Shown here piece after piece: positions 21,331 through 33,116 of a DNA stretch of 64,000 nucleotides. Positions within the stretch are counted from its first letter, which is position 1. Each line of letters begins with the position of its first letter. The notes beneath the pieces are model-generated. The model did not search any database and was not told the origin of the DNA. It saw only the letters and a program-made list of their open reading frames with translations. The position numbers were made by a program, and so were the translations under genes. The DNA is from Zanthoxylum bungeanum (Eukaryota > Streptophyta > Magnoliopsida > Sapindales > Rutaceae): positions 1-64,000 of the forward strand of contig SKCR01018433.1 in NCBI GenBank assembly GCA_019454045.1. Reading direction: 5' to 3'.

Positions 21331-21480
21331 CTGCCTATTTAAGTATTGTTCCTCTTCAAGTCTCTCTTTTACTACTTCATCTTCTCAAACACTCAAAGCT
21401 TCACGCCCCTCTCTGCAACTTCGAGACTTCAGCAACCTCAAGCATCTCTCATCATCACCTTCAACCTTCTCAAGTAAGTC
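21331..21480 (+). promoter_or_regulatory. Promoter-like segment and leader exon
   Basis: TATA-like CTATTTAAGTAT (about 21332) is followed by a CT-rich leader (21355-21470) and a consensus donor CAAGTAAGT at about 21471-21479. The intron would end before the ATG at 21914-21924. Inferred. Confidence 0.45.
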
Positions 21481-21913
21481 CCCTACTGACTTTTTTTTTT
21501 GATATTTCATGCTCTTATTTGCAATAATGGCGATAACCTGCTAGTGTGGACTGTTTGTGTTTTTATTACTTGTTCTGGGTTTTCGTGTTACTGGAAGTGT
21601 GAGGGGGTGGGTTTACTCGTGTGTGAATGTGTTTTTTCTTTTGAATGCATGTTTGGGTGTGTTCTTTATTGGTTTTTGTTAGGGATAAGAAGCATGTGTT
21701 TTGGGGATTCTCTGTGGATGTTCTTTGCCTTGCATAATGCTTTATATTTTACTGTTTTGTCATTTCTAGGATGTTTATGACCCCTTTCTAGGGTTAACCC
21801 CTTGGTAGATATGATGACATAGTAAACCCTAGTTCCCACGTACACAGCTCTACTAATCATAAAATTAATTCTAGAAGTTTACTTTGAACTAACCTCCCTC
21901 ATCGGGTATTGAC

Positions 21914-24194
21914 TTGGCAGAAATGTCGGACTCAGAGACTTCTTCTCTCACTCCCCTCGATATCTTACCTCATAACGCGCCGCCCATGCGCCAGACTGTA
22001 CACAACTTAGGATTAGAAAGTCCCGACGACTACGAAACCACACCGACCATCTCTGGAGAGGAATATCAATTTTACCACAGAATGGTGCCTCAACCAGAGC
22101 CAAATCACCCCCATCTCGACTTCATGAACCTGTATATGGATCAGGCTTCAAAAGTAATCGAGGTCGACCTAGTACAACTGCGGGAAAGGTTCAACATCCC
22201 TAAGGTCATCAGACTAAGTGTCCCAAGGGAATGAGATCAGACGAGCCGTCTATGCGATGATCAGATGACACTCTACACGATCCTTTTTGACATGGGGTTG
22301 CACAAGCCCATGCAGAAGTACTTTGAGAAGATGACAGCAACAATGAATCTAACCCCATGCTAGCTGAATCTAAATGGATGAAGGGTGTTGGCTGGCTTGT
22401 ACATGATCTGGAACTGAGCCGGGCTGGTAGAGCCATATTTCCTCGAACTGAAGAGGCTGTATAGAATGAATGCCAACCCAAAAGATTACAAGGGTTGGTA
22501 TTACCTCTCAACCCACGTCGGGGCCCCTCACACCATCACAAATCTCCCGACCACCAATAAAAATTTTAAGGACAAGTGATTCTGGGCCGAGGTGCCATGG
22601 GGAAGGCATCGGTGAGGCGACGACGATCGCATCACAGTTCCCCACATATTCTCATTTGGAGGTAACGACCCATCCTACAAACTCTCCATGACCAGTTCAA
22701 CATTTTACTAACTTCCGAGATTTTTGCAGCTTGTTGGGGCGATCTCCCAAAAGTCCACCACGAGACTCGGGCTAGGGTAAAGAAGGCTTTTGAATTTGGG
22801 GGTCACTATATGGACCTCGTCAACCCTCCACCACCCCAGTCCAGACAGACTGGTAATTTCTAACTAACCCACTGACTTCATGTTTGTTTTCTTATAATCT
22901 TGCGTTTTTTCAAGTTGCCTTATATTTTTCTTGTGCATGCTCTAAATATTTCCACTTGTTCGCATGTATGTCTAGATTCAAAACCCCAATACAGATCGCT
23001 CGGGAGGCTATACGGGCTTCCCGAGGCGGGTCCAGCAGCGACCGTCCCTGAGTTACCACCCCGATCCAGCTAGAAGCCATGCAAAAAATAACCCACGTAT
23101 CTTCTATAACCCCCGCATCATAAGCTTCAAATATCTCACAGCCAACCCAGACTTCAAACATTCCCCAACCATCTCGAACTACACCTACTCCCTCCCGACC
23201 CTCTAAAAGACGCTTCCACCACGTTGGGGGTGAAGAGATCGAAGAACCGGTGGAGAGGGTTCCCAGGAAGAAAACTATGGGTATGAAGGGCAAACCTCTC
23301 GTCGCCCCCTCCAGATTAAGAGGGAACCCCGCTTCTGGGGATCAATAACTTCACCGAGGACGTGGGGGCTGGCTCACTTTCTCCCCACCATCAACTTCAT
23401 GGCCAGACATATGAACATTAACCAGGCCACGACTTATGAAAACATTTATCATAAGAAAGTCATTGTCAAATCCGGTCGATTCCATACAAAGGTAAAATAG
23501 ACTTCTCCTTAAAAAATATGCTCTTTGTTTTTGCCATACTGACCTTATCTTTGATCATGCAGTTGACCTATTTTTTGTCCAAAAATATGGATGTGCTGAC
23601 AAGCACACTTTTAGAGGGGGGCCAAGCCCAAGGGCTCCAGAATCGGCTAACAAAGAGGGAGGTTGAGCTATCCAAAAAATTAGATGAGGCAAAGGCAGAG
23701 ATCCGGGGCCTCAAGTAGTCTGAGGAGGAGGCCAAGGCTGAGGCTGCCTCCATTTGCCGAGCTTCAGAGATTACCAAGAGGGATGGGGATGAGGCCAAAG
23801 CCAAGGCTTCCCTGAAAAAAGTTAATTCAAGCTCCAAATCGCCCGAGCCATCATAGCCAAGAGCATACTCGAAGAGAAGAAACATCAGCTGGAGAAGGTT
23901 TGGGATGCGCTGGTCGAGGTCCGGAACGAGATGGCGAAGTCTTAAGAGAAGCTAAAAATCTTAAATGACGAGCTGACCAGCCTCATGAAGGGTGTCAAGC
24001 AGAAGGTAAAAATTGAAGGGCTGGAGGAATCCATTGAGATGTTTGAGATGATGCACCCTGGCCTGAACCTGGAGATGCTCCACAAGGTTCTAAATGTGGC
24101 CAATGGGGAGATGTCACAAGAGGAAGCCTTCGGCCCAGAAGAACCCGATGCCATCCCGGACCCCGTGCCAGTGTCAGTGATGCTTCTAACTTAG
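21914..24194 (+). pseudogene. Broken plant-transposon gene, Transposase_28-like with coiled coil
   Basis: The first exon reads MAEMSDSETSSLTPLD and continues to LRERFNIPKVIRLSVPRE (to 22230). Later frames read LHKPMQKYFEKMTATMNLTP (about 22300) and NANPKDYKGWYYLS (about 22470-22510). This order resembles the plant 'putative gypsy-type transposon' domain (Transposase_28 family). Plausible introns lie at about 22852-22976 and 23491-23562. The C-terminal part is a coiled coil with repeated Glu/Lys/Ala (23590-23960), and a final segment of about 70 codons ends 24194 with EEAFGPEEPDAIPDPVP. A frameshift at 22232 and several in-frame stops show it is dead. The family assignment is from memory of such proteins and is moderate. 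Confidence 0.55.
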
Positions 24195-24211
24195 GGGGAC
24201 CCAGGCCCCTC

Positions 24212-25534
24212 TGTTAGGGTGGATGTAGGACCCTTAGGGTCGGATCGATGCCCCGTGCATTGGAAATGGGTCTAACCCAATGATAACAAGCATAGGTGTA
24301 TTTTAAAATAATTTAATGGAATACTATATTCCATTACGAGTTTATAGTAAAAAAATGGGGCTGAATCAGAGTCTGAAAGCTTAAGAACGAGAAAAAATAA
24401 GTTTCAGCGCGCTCGTGCACTACAATGCCCGCTAATCACACTTTTTTTAGTTTCATTTTCAAAAGCTATGAGGATTCCTTCAGCTCTCTGGAATTCCATA
24501 GAGCTGAAGGAAATATGGTTTTTTTTATCCTAATTCCTTCCAACCTTCCCTAAACACTTTCAAACACCCAAAATTAATTTTTAACTTCAAAACCAATATC
24601 AACACATGTTAAAGAATTAAAATCATATTTTTTAAAATATCAATTTTTTTTTACAAAAATATAAATTTATTCTAAATACGCACATGCGTAAATTTTGAAT
24701 CTAAAACACAAATCAACTTATAATGAAGTGACTCATGAAGAATTCTAGGTCACTCAAAGGTGGTCAAGTGATTTTAGAATGGTAGCCATAACTCCAAGCA
24801 ATCATCTAGAGTTCCAAACTCGAGTTTAATGTTCCATGTCCAACATGAATATTTTAATCCAATCACAAACATATTGTGTTTATGCTTCTAAAGCATCCAT
24901 ACATAATTCATTAGCCTAATTTTAACATCAAGTTATATTATTATGTATCTAATACATAACACATCACTTATGTTTCACTAATGATAACTCACTAATGAAA
25001 ACATAGCTTTCGAGAAGATCAAACTTACCTAGTAAGCTTGATTCCAAGATCTAATCTTCTTTTCCTTGTTGAAATATCGTAGAGAACTTCCAAAGTTGGC
25101 AAGCTTGACTCCAAGATCCAATCTTGATTCCAATGGTAGCAAACTTTATTCCAAGATCCAATCTTGATTTTCCCTTGTTGAAATATTGTATAGAACTTCC
25201 AACGCTTCTCTAAACACTTCTTTTACTTAGGCTAATATTTTTAATTCTTGTTTGTTTTAGCTTTCACAAGCTTAACTTTCTTAAGCTCAAGCCTAATTAA
25301 AAATTTGCTCAAGCTTGCCTTTTATAGCAAAACTTATATAATTTTTAATTAATAAAAGTTCTAATAAACTTTTAGGTGGGCTTAATCAAATTTGTCCAAA
25401 TATGTATAATTAAGTGTAACTGATCACCTTTGTCTACCACTTTGATTTAATCCAATTAAATCAAGACAAAGTTTAATTAATGGATTAGTTGAATGTCTAC
25501 CACTTTGATGTAATCCATTTAAATCAAGCCAAAT
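24212..25534 (-). repeat. A2 3' LTR, distal part
   Basis: Matches the start of the complete family A LTR on the plus strand (TGTTAGGG..., the AGGGTCGGATCG block, GAACAATTCTAGGTCACTC-type words, CTAGTAAGCTTG) up to CAAGCCAAAT. It then breaks at the CAAAT target duplication (25530-25534) of insertion E. It contains a 38-bp near-perfect palindrome at 24475-24512. Confidence 0.85.
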
Positions 25535-26479
25535 TGAATAGCGTAATCACACACTTATAACGCAAGCACACATATCGTTCAAGTAGTATAAATGTATCGA
25601 TCCTACGAGGACTTAATACCTAAGCTATTAATTTATGTAGCCAAATTCTTACAAGTATCTAATAGATTAATTGTTTGATTGGATGGTGACTTTAAACTTA
25701 AAATAAGAAAATAAAATAGCGCGAAAGTAGATTGAGGAAAATTCAATATTATTAAACTATCTAGGGTTGTGAATCATTCCAATATCTTTTTAAAGATGAA
25801 GTGGTTATTTTACGTTTGTGCAATATATTGGTTTATTAACCTGGAACACGAATTTATGCAAAAACCTCTTCCGATGGTCAGATACAAATATCCAGTGTTA
25901 CCTAATAAATCATATTCCTATGTCAACCAAGTTACCTGAATTCATTAAGATTATGTTCCAATTATGGCTACCCCTGCCCGATAGGTATTGTAGACAACAG
26001 AAATCGGTGATGCTGTCCCGGGCTCGCGTCCCGGTTGGGAGTACGGAGTAGCCCACGGGGGACTAAACCGGAGAACTAAAAATGGAGTCACCACCCGGTG
26101 TGAACCGGGAAAATGATTTAAGGTCGCACTCACCCCTCGCAAGGGAAGACCTCAAACCGTTGGGTTCAGGAATGGTCCCTTACTTATGCCACTTGTAATG
26201 AAAGAATTCGTGCAATAATATAACCAAGTCTACGCAACATATATTCCCGATAGTATCATACTCCTAAGTTTGCATACAACCTACACCTAAGTTCGCATGC
26301 ATATATGTAAATCGACATAACGGCAAGCACACAATTCATAAACACATTAAATAGATAAATGTGGAAGTATAAATAGATGATGATTTCCTAAGCGTAAATA
26401 ATGAAATGATATGATTAATCATATGGTGCAAAAGAAATGATCAAAGAAGCAAACGTGCATGAAATGTGATGAAAAGAAG

Positions 26480-26760
26480 TATGTGCACTGTATGTGCGTT
26501 CGTGTAGCGTTTAAAAATACGTTCAAACGGTAAACAGAAGGTCCGCGTTCGTATAGCGTTCGAAAATGCTTTCGAACGGGGTAAGACCTGGTGCATGATA
26601 AAACAAAATAGATGAGCGTTTGAGTAGCGTTCGTAAACGCGTTGGAACAGAATGAGGCAGAATGCATACGTTCGTGTAGCGTTCGTAAACGCGTTCGAAC
26701 GGAATGAGGCAGAATGCATACGTTCGTGTAGTGTTTTGAACGCATTCGAACGAGATTGCC
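26480..26760. repeat. Tandem array of ~54-bp units in the B LTR
   Basis: About five units, each built around GTTCGTGTAGCG...AAACGCGTTCGAACG, at spacings of roughly 54, 69, 51 and 53 bp. Each unit holds an internal near-palindrome of CGTTCG and CGAACG. The same array occurs in the other LTR at about 33615-33880. Confidence 0.8.
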
Positions 26761-26809
26761 AAAATGGCATCTGAAATGACACAAACACATACATGGATAA
26801 AAAAATACA

Positions 26810-27850
26810 CGATGTAGGACCTCGTATGCCCGATTGGACATATTTCACATTCAATTGAGTGTACTTCATTCGGCGTGGCAAAACATTATGGTAAAGGTAG
26901 CCTTTAGGCATTTCCCTCGAATGGAGGACCTTCAACCCACCTTAGTTAGCCCATTCGCATTAGGTTACAATGTATGAATAAACAAATAAATAATATGGGA
27001 CCTTGTATGCCCGATTAAACACATTTCCCATTCAATCGAGTGTACTTCGTCCGACGCGGCAAAACGTCGTGGCAAAGGTAGCCCTTAGGCTTTTCATCCC
27101 TCAAGGTGGAGAATCTTTAATCCAACTTGATTTGCCCATGCGCATTACACTATGATGCATGATTTAACAACGAGATGGCATACAGAAAGTAAATAATAGA
27201 ATAATAAAAAGCGCGGCGAAATGTCATGGTAAATGTAGCATTTTAGGCTTTTCTTCCCTAAAGTAGAGAACCTTTAGACCAACATAATAAGCCCATGCGC
27301 GTTATATTACAATGCATACAAATAAATAAGACAATGATATGAGACTTCGTATGTCCGATTAAACATATCTCACATTCAATCAAACATACATCGTCCGGCA
27401 TGGTAAAACGTCGTGGTAAAGGTAGCCTTTAGGCATTTCCCTCGAATGTAGGACCTTTAACCCATCTTAGTTAGCCCATGCGCATTAGATTACAATGCAT
27501 ACAAATAAATGAGACAATGATATGGGACTTCGTATGTGCGATTAAACATATCTCACATTCAATCAAAAATACTTCATCCGGCGTGGCAAAACGTCGTGGT
27601 AAAGGTACCCTTTAGGCATTTCCCTCGAATGGAGGACCTTTAACCCACCTTAGTTAGCCCATACGCATTAGATTACAATGCATACAAATAAATGAGACAA
27701 TGATATGGGACTTCGTATGTCCGATTAAACATATCTCAAACATACTTCGTCCGGCGCGGCAAAACATCGTGGCAAAGGTAGCCTTAGGCTTTTCATCCCT
27801 CAAAACGGAGGACCTTTAATCCAACTTGATTTGCCCATGCGCATTTCATT
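26810..27850. repeat. Tandem array of ~182-bp units in the B LTR
   Basis: Six diverged units, each with CGTATGCCCGATTAAACA, CGGCGTGGCAAAACGTCGTGG, TAAAGGTAGCCTTTAGGC and TTAGTTAGCCCATGCGCATT in order. Repeats of the CGTATGTCCGATT word fall at about 26823, 27004, 27347, 27530 and 27712, and the third unit lacks that part. The second LTR has five units. Confidence 0.85.
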
Positions 27851-29889
27851 ACAATACAGAAATAAGTAACATGTGGAAAGTAAATAACATACTAACGACT
27901 AAATCATGCTTAAAAATAAATAACATACTAACGACTAAATCATGCTCAAACATAAGGTTGGATGAAACGAAATATGTGTGTCTCTCAAGTGGTACGTGGC
28001 ATCGTATCCCGAGTGCAGACTGCATAACCGTCCATTCGGATTCGGCTACGGAATTTACGTCCGGGTTTCCATCCGATATACCGCAAGAGAGAACACGTAT
28101 TCCATTCATCTGAAAGTCATATCATACACCAATCCATAATACTTATGCGAAATAAAGTAAGAAAATAAACAAAAATAAAAGAGAATAAATAAAAAGAGTG
28201 CCCTCAGGTCTAACCTCTTAAGTCGTCTCTTAGAAGTGCGTTTCACAGTCGTCGGAATGGTTGATGCTCCGCAACTCCTCCGGTTCACTGATTTTCTATT
28301 TTCCTTCGTTGCCTCACTGTTTCGGGCTACTGTTTCCTCTATTTTTGCTGTATTTTCCGGTCATTGGGTTTAGTTACTGTTTGCGGTATTCGGAGACTGT
28401 TTTGGGGCTGTTTCATGCGATTTTTGGGACTGTTTTTGTTGTAGTTTTTGATGTTCTGGTTGTGGAGTTTTTGGGACTGTTTTGCGGTATTTTAGGGGTT
28501 CAGTTTGCAGGTTTTTAGGGTGCAGTTTGGGTGCAGTCCAGGATAGTTTTCGGTGGTAAAAAGGGGTGCTAGTCAGGGGGTTGATTTGGCGTGAAGGGCT
28601 GTGTGTGAAGGAGTATTTAGGCGTGAAGTTGCTGGTCAGGGAGTGTTTATGCGTGAAGGGGCTGGTTGAAGGCTATGTTCGTGGGGGCGTGAATGGTGCT
28701 TGTTGAAGAGGCTGCTTATAGGCGTGAATGGTGCTTGTTGAAGGGACTGTTTGTAGGCGTGAATGGTGCTTGTTGATGGGGTTTTTATTAGCGTCTGAGT
28801 TGGCTGCTGTCAGGGCTCTTGTGCGTGAATTTAAGGGGGGAGCTGTGAGGGTTAATGGAGGAAGGCTAATGGCGTGAATCAGTGAGGGTTGTATTGAGGG
28901 TAGTGAACGTGACTGTCTTGAAGGGGACTGAATGTGGCTATCTTGAAGGGGCTGACCGTGATGGGGCTGTTGAAGGGTTTTTATACGTTGAAGGTAGGGG
29001 CTGTTGAAGGTGTTTATGCGTTGAAGAATGAGGCGTGGAGAGTGAGGGCAGTTCGGTGAAGGTTTGTGCGGCAGGGGAAGAGGGTTTTAGGCGTGAATGG
29101 ACTAGGTTATTTGCTTTGTGTTTTCATGAGAATGAGTCGGGGCTTCTAAGGTTGTTTAGGCTTCTTTTTATAGGAAAATGTTGAGGTTTACCTTGTATAG
29201 GTAGGGAAAGAATATTGTAATTATGGGGGGAATATTTAATTTGTGTATCATAAGGAAATGATATCTTTAATTAGGGAGGTAATTTATTTTAGTTAGGAAG
29301 ATGATTATTGGGATTTGATTTGATTTCATTTAGTTTAGGCATGTGATTTAATTTAATTAGGAATGTGATTTATGAGATTTGATTTGATTTATTTAATTAG
29401 GAATGAGATTTGTTTTGGTTTAATTGGATTTGATTTAATTTAATTTGATTAATTTAATTTTTGACATGTGTTTTAAATGTTTTAATTATTATTGGATGTG
29501 ATTTAATGGCTTGGGCTAGGTGGGCATGTGGCTTTGGTTTTGGGCTAGGGATGTGTTTTAAAACAGAGGTCCAAAAAGCAAACCTGAAGCTAAACAAGCG
29601 AATTAAATCCAATAAGATGTCAATTCCTGACTATTCCCTTCCGACGTCTGTTTCCCGCGATTTCCACAATTTAAAGAGGTATTGTCTCCATGTGAGAGTC
29701 ATCATCGGGACTTACATGCAAAAATACAGTGCCTACAGTCGCCCCCACTTTGATGGGACTTGTGCAGTGTGTGACAATGACAATCCTATCAAAGTTATGC
29801 AATGAATTTTTACTTACAGGGCTCGCCAGCTGCCACCTGACTTGCCTGCTGCTTCGAACTGAGTTGATCTGGTGGTCCATTTTCGAATT

Positions 29890-30332
29890 GTGCTCCATTT
29901 TTGGAGCGCCATTTTCGGCATCTGTTGTGTGTGCTCCATTTTAGAGTGCCATTTTCGGCATCTGTTGTGTATGCTCCATTTTGGAGCGCCATTTTCGGCA
30001 TCTGTTGTGTGTGCTCCATTTTGGAGCGTCATTTTCGGCATCTGTCGTGTGTGCCCCATTTTGGAGCGCCATTTTCGGCATCTGTCGTGTGTGCTCCATT
30101 TTGGAGCGCCATTTTCGGCATCTGTCCTGTGTGCCCCATTTTGGAGTGCCATTTTCGGCATCTATTGTGTGTGCTCCATTTTTGGAGAGCCATTTTCGGC
30201 ATCTGTTGTGTGTGCTTCATTTTGGAGCGCCATTTTTGGCATCTGTTGTGTATGCTCTATTTTAGAGCGCCATTTTCGGTATCTGTCGTGTGTGCCCCAT
30301 TTTGGAGTTCCATTTTCGGCATTTGTTGTGTT
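29890..30332. repeat. 40-bp minisatellite, about 11 units
   Basis: Unit built from TTTTGGAGCGCC, ATTTTCGGCATCTG and TTGTGTGTGCTCCA, exactly 40 bp with few changes, except a one-base shift at about 30180. It lies directly inside the polypurine-tract end of element B, i.e. in its 3' untranslated region. Confidence 0.95.
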
Positions 30333-30746
30333 CCATTTCCGAACCGTGCTGTTCGAGTATGTGGCTCATTTTTGAACCGTCATTTGATGAGATGGTCTTT
30401 GCCGCTACAAACCTGCGAATACAAAACAAAAATTGCATGTATGTGATATGTATGCATGTATGCATGGATATGTTTCTTATTCCGATGGGTTAGGCTTTCT
30501 TTGTGCTCCTTGGTGCCATTTTCCTGCAAAAGTCTTTGGTCGCCCCTGGGCTTGCTAATAGTTCCTTTCTGTCGATTCTCTCTTGGTGATTGCTCAGTTT
30601 ACTTTAGTCTCATTGCTCAAGTTCTCGATAAATCCCTTATTCGCGGGGTGGTTGACTAGTCGCCCCCAGACTCGATTTAGCTTTTTTGCTATTCGTTGGT
30701 TGCACTTGGCCAAAGTAGATAATGTGATGTGACGTTCCAAAACTGC

Positions 30747-31678
30747 TGATGATCTGGGCCTCGACCCTGGGACTCATCCCCAAACCTGATACCGATGCTG
30801 ATGTGGGCCTCAACCCTGGGACTCATCCCAAAACTGATACTGATGTGGGCCTCAACCATGGGACTCATCCCAAAACTGATACTGATGTGGGCCTCGCCCC
30901 AGACTGATACTGATGCGGGCCTCGCCCCAAAACTGATACTGATGTGGGCCTCGCCTCAGACTGATACTGATGTGGGCCTCGCCCCAGACTGATATCGATA
31001 TGGGCCTCGCCCCAGACTGATACTAATGCGGGCCTCGCTCCAGACTGATACCGATGTGGGCCTCGCCCCAGACTGATACCGATGTGAGCCTCGCCCTCAG
31101 ACTGATACTGATGTGGGACTCGCCCCCAAACTAATACTGATGTGGACCTCGCCCCCAGATTGATACTGACTGATGTGGGCCTTACCCCCAAACTGATACT
31201 GATGTGGGCCTTGCCCCCAGACTAATACCGATGTGGGCCTCGCCCTCAGACTGATACTGATGTGGGCCTCGCCCCTAGACTGATACCGATGTGAGCCTCG
31301 CCCTCAGACTGATACTGATGTGGGCCTCGCCCCCAAACTGATACTGATGTGGACCTCGCCCCCAGATTGATACTGATGTGGGCCTTACCCCTAAACTGAT
31401 ACTGATGTGGGCCTTGCCCCCAGACTAATACCGATGTGGGCCTCGCCCTCAGACTGATACTGATGCGGGCCTAGCCCCCAAACAGATACTGATGTGGACC
31501 TCCCCCCAGATTGATACTGATGTGGGCCTCGCCCCCAAACTGATACTGATGTGGGCCTCGCCCCAGACTGATACTGATGCGGGCCTCGCCCCCAAACCGA
31601 TACTGATGTGGGCCTCACCCCAGACTGATACTGATGTGGGCCTCACCCCCAGACTGATACTGATGTGGGCCTTGCCCC
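30747..31678. repeat. 28-29 bp minisatellite, about 30 units
   Basis: Unit CTGATACTGATGTGGG followed by CCTCGCCCCCAGA. The first few units (30747-30880) are longer because they carry an extra GGGACTCATCCC block. Higher-order structure is visible: the segment at about 31080-31250 is repeated at about 31285-31460. Confidence 0.95.
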
Positions 31679-33098
31679 ATGCTCAATTTTCAAGATTGAT
31701 TCTGATGTGATGTCGCATATCAACATCTGTATTGCCTCTCACGAGATTGTCCTGATAGCTAAACATATTTTCGTCCTCAACGGATGCTTCGCGTCGAAAC
31801 CAAAGAACCTTCAAAGTACTTAATATACTCAAATCCGACCGTTTGAGTGCGCGATCTGAACTAGACTCGTAGCGTGTGTGTGCCAAGGCTCTGTCGCAAC
31901 TTAATTCTTTAGTAAGCCAACTCGATGATTTTATCTTGGAGAATTGGATCGGTGGGTCTAACCAACCTAGATGTCTTGATCATACTCTGTGATTAATTCT
32001 TCATACTCAACATGATATGGTTTTCTTCTTTCTTTCTTTCGTCTCTTTCTTTTCTTTTTCTTTTCTTTTTTTTCTTTTTCTTTTTTTTATGCCCTCAGGT
32101 CTTTTTATCCTTGCCGTAAAATTTTCTATTTCTCGGTTTCCTTTTTTTCCCAACATCTAGGTTTGCTAAACTCTTCTTGACGAGTCTTCTTTTATCTCTA
32201 ACCCAACGGATATCTATGATGGCTTTTACGACACAAGGGTTAACATGATGCGTGTATGCATGAGATGCATGAAATGCGTGTGATGCATGGAATGTATAAG
32301 TCGGCCCATTATCATTTTAAAGCATTCAATCATACTATTGCGAGGTGCAAACTTGTCCCAGTTGAAAAGGCCCAACGGGTTTACACTTTTGCGATAATAT
32401 GGCTAAACAACTTCAAATGATAAAAGGCCTAAACACGAAATGGTCCATGGGCATTTTAGAAGCTTTTGGCCCAATTTCCATAAAGCACAGACTCGTCCCA
32501 GTTTAAATGGCCCAACAAGCCCATACCTCATGACAAAAGGTCCAACTGGATCCAAATGACGATTGTCCTAAATGCAAACATAAATGAGTAGTTTCTATTG
32601 GTCCTACAACTACGTTTCATATGTGGGTTTATAGGGGTATAGACAAAGGCTCTCATCGATGAAGGATTGCCCACAACTAGGTCTCCCAACTCAATGGTCC
32701 GAGCGACCAAGTGAGCGCACCTTTTTTATACACTAAGGTACGTGCCAACGATTTATGGTGCGTGAATGACTGTCAAATGGATTTCCCATTGTAGATTCCT
32801 AGAGGGAGGGTGGAGCGAACTCTCTTAAATACCAAGCCTCTTAGGCTCTTATCGCTTTGGTGATAGGAATAAACAACAGGTCCTGCAAATTAGTCTGTCA
32901 CAGTGAGCTGCGGGTAATGATTATCCAGGTGTCTTCACAGCTTTTAATTATAGAAAGGTAGTGAATGAAGGAAGACACCAAACCATTACCTAGCTTTAAT
33001 AATGCCTTTGATTAAACCCTTTCAACCCACGATAGACACAGTTAACTAAAGCACAAATCATAATCATTACAAGACATTATTTCGGGGCCGATTCTCTA

Positions 33099-33116
33099 TC
33101 CCTAGTGGAGTCGCCA
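33099..33116 (-). promoter_or_regulatory. Primer-binding site of element B (tRNA-Arg type)
   Basis: TGGCGACTCCACTAGGGA on the minus strand, three bases from the LTR edge. It is complementary to the 3' end of a plant arginine tRNA apart from small differences, and it sets the orientation of B as minus. Confidence 0.75.

Larger units (their letters stand above)
25989..29737 (-). repeat. Element B LTR, 3' copy in element sense
   Basis: 3,749 bp, TGTAGACAACAG... to ...GTGCCTACA on plus. It contains a run of about five 51-69 bp units (26480-26760), six units of about 182 bp (26810-27850) and a GGCGTGAATGGTGCTTGTTG repeat of about 35 bp three times (28688-28790). It aligns throughout with the second LTR. 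Confidence 0.88.

Noticed and set aside
26419..26935. Open frames of 95-164 codons on minus, and the matching ones at 33536-34032
   Set aside because: They lie inside the B LTR and follow the ~54-bp tandem units; no domain, and mutually overlapping in three frames.
29810..30446. Several long overlapping open frames on both strands over the 40-bp repeats
   Set aside because: A 40-bp unit read three times gives a periodic frame without stops in many phases; this is a minisatellite in an untranslated region, not a protein.
26480..31678. Tandem arrays considered as CRISPR
   Set aside because: Units are contiguous without unique spacers, and the genome is a plant's.
30795..31710. Repetitive open frames over the 28-29 bp units
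   Set aside because: Same artefact of tandem repetition; unit length is not a multiple of three and frames change with single-base differences between units.
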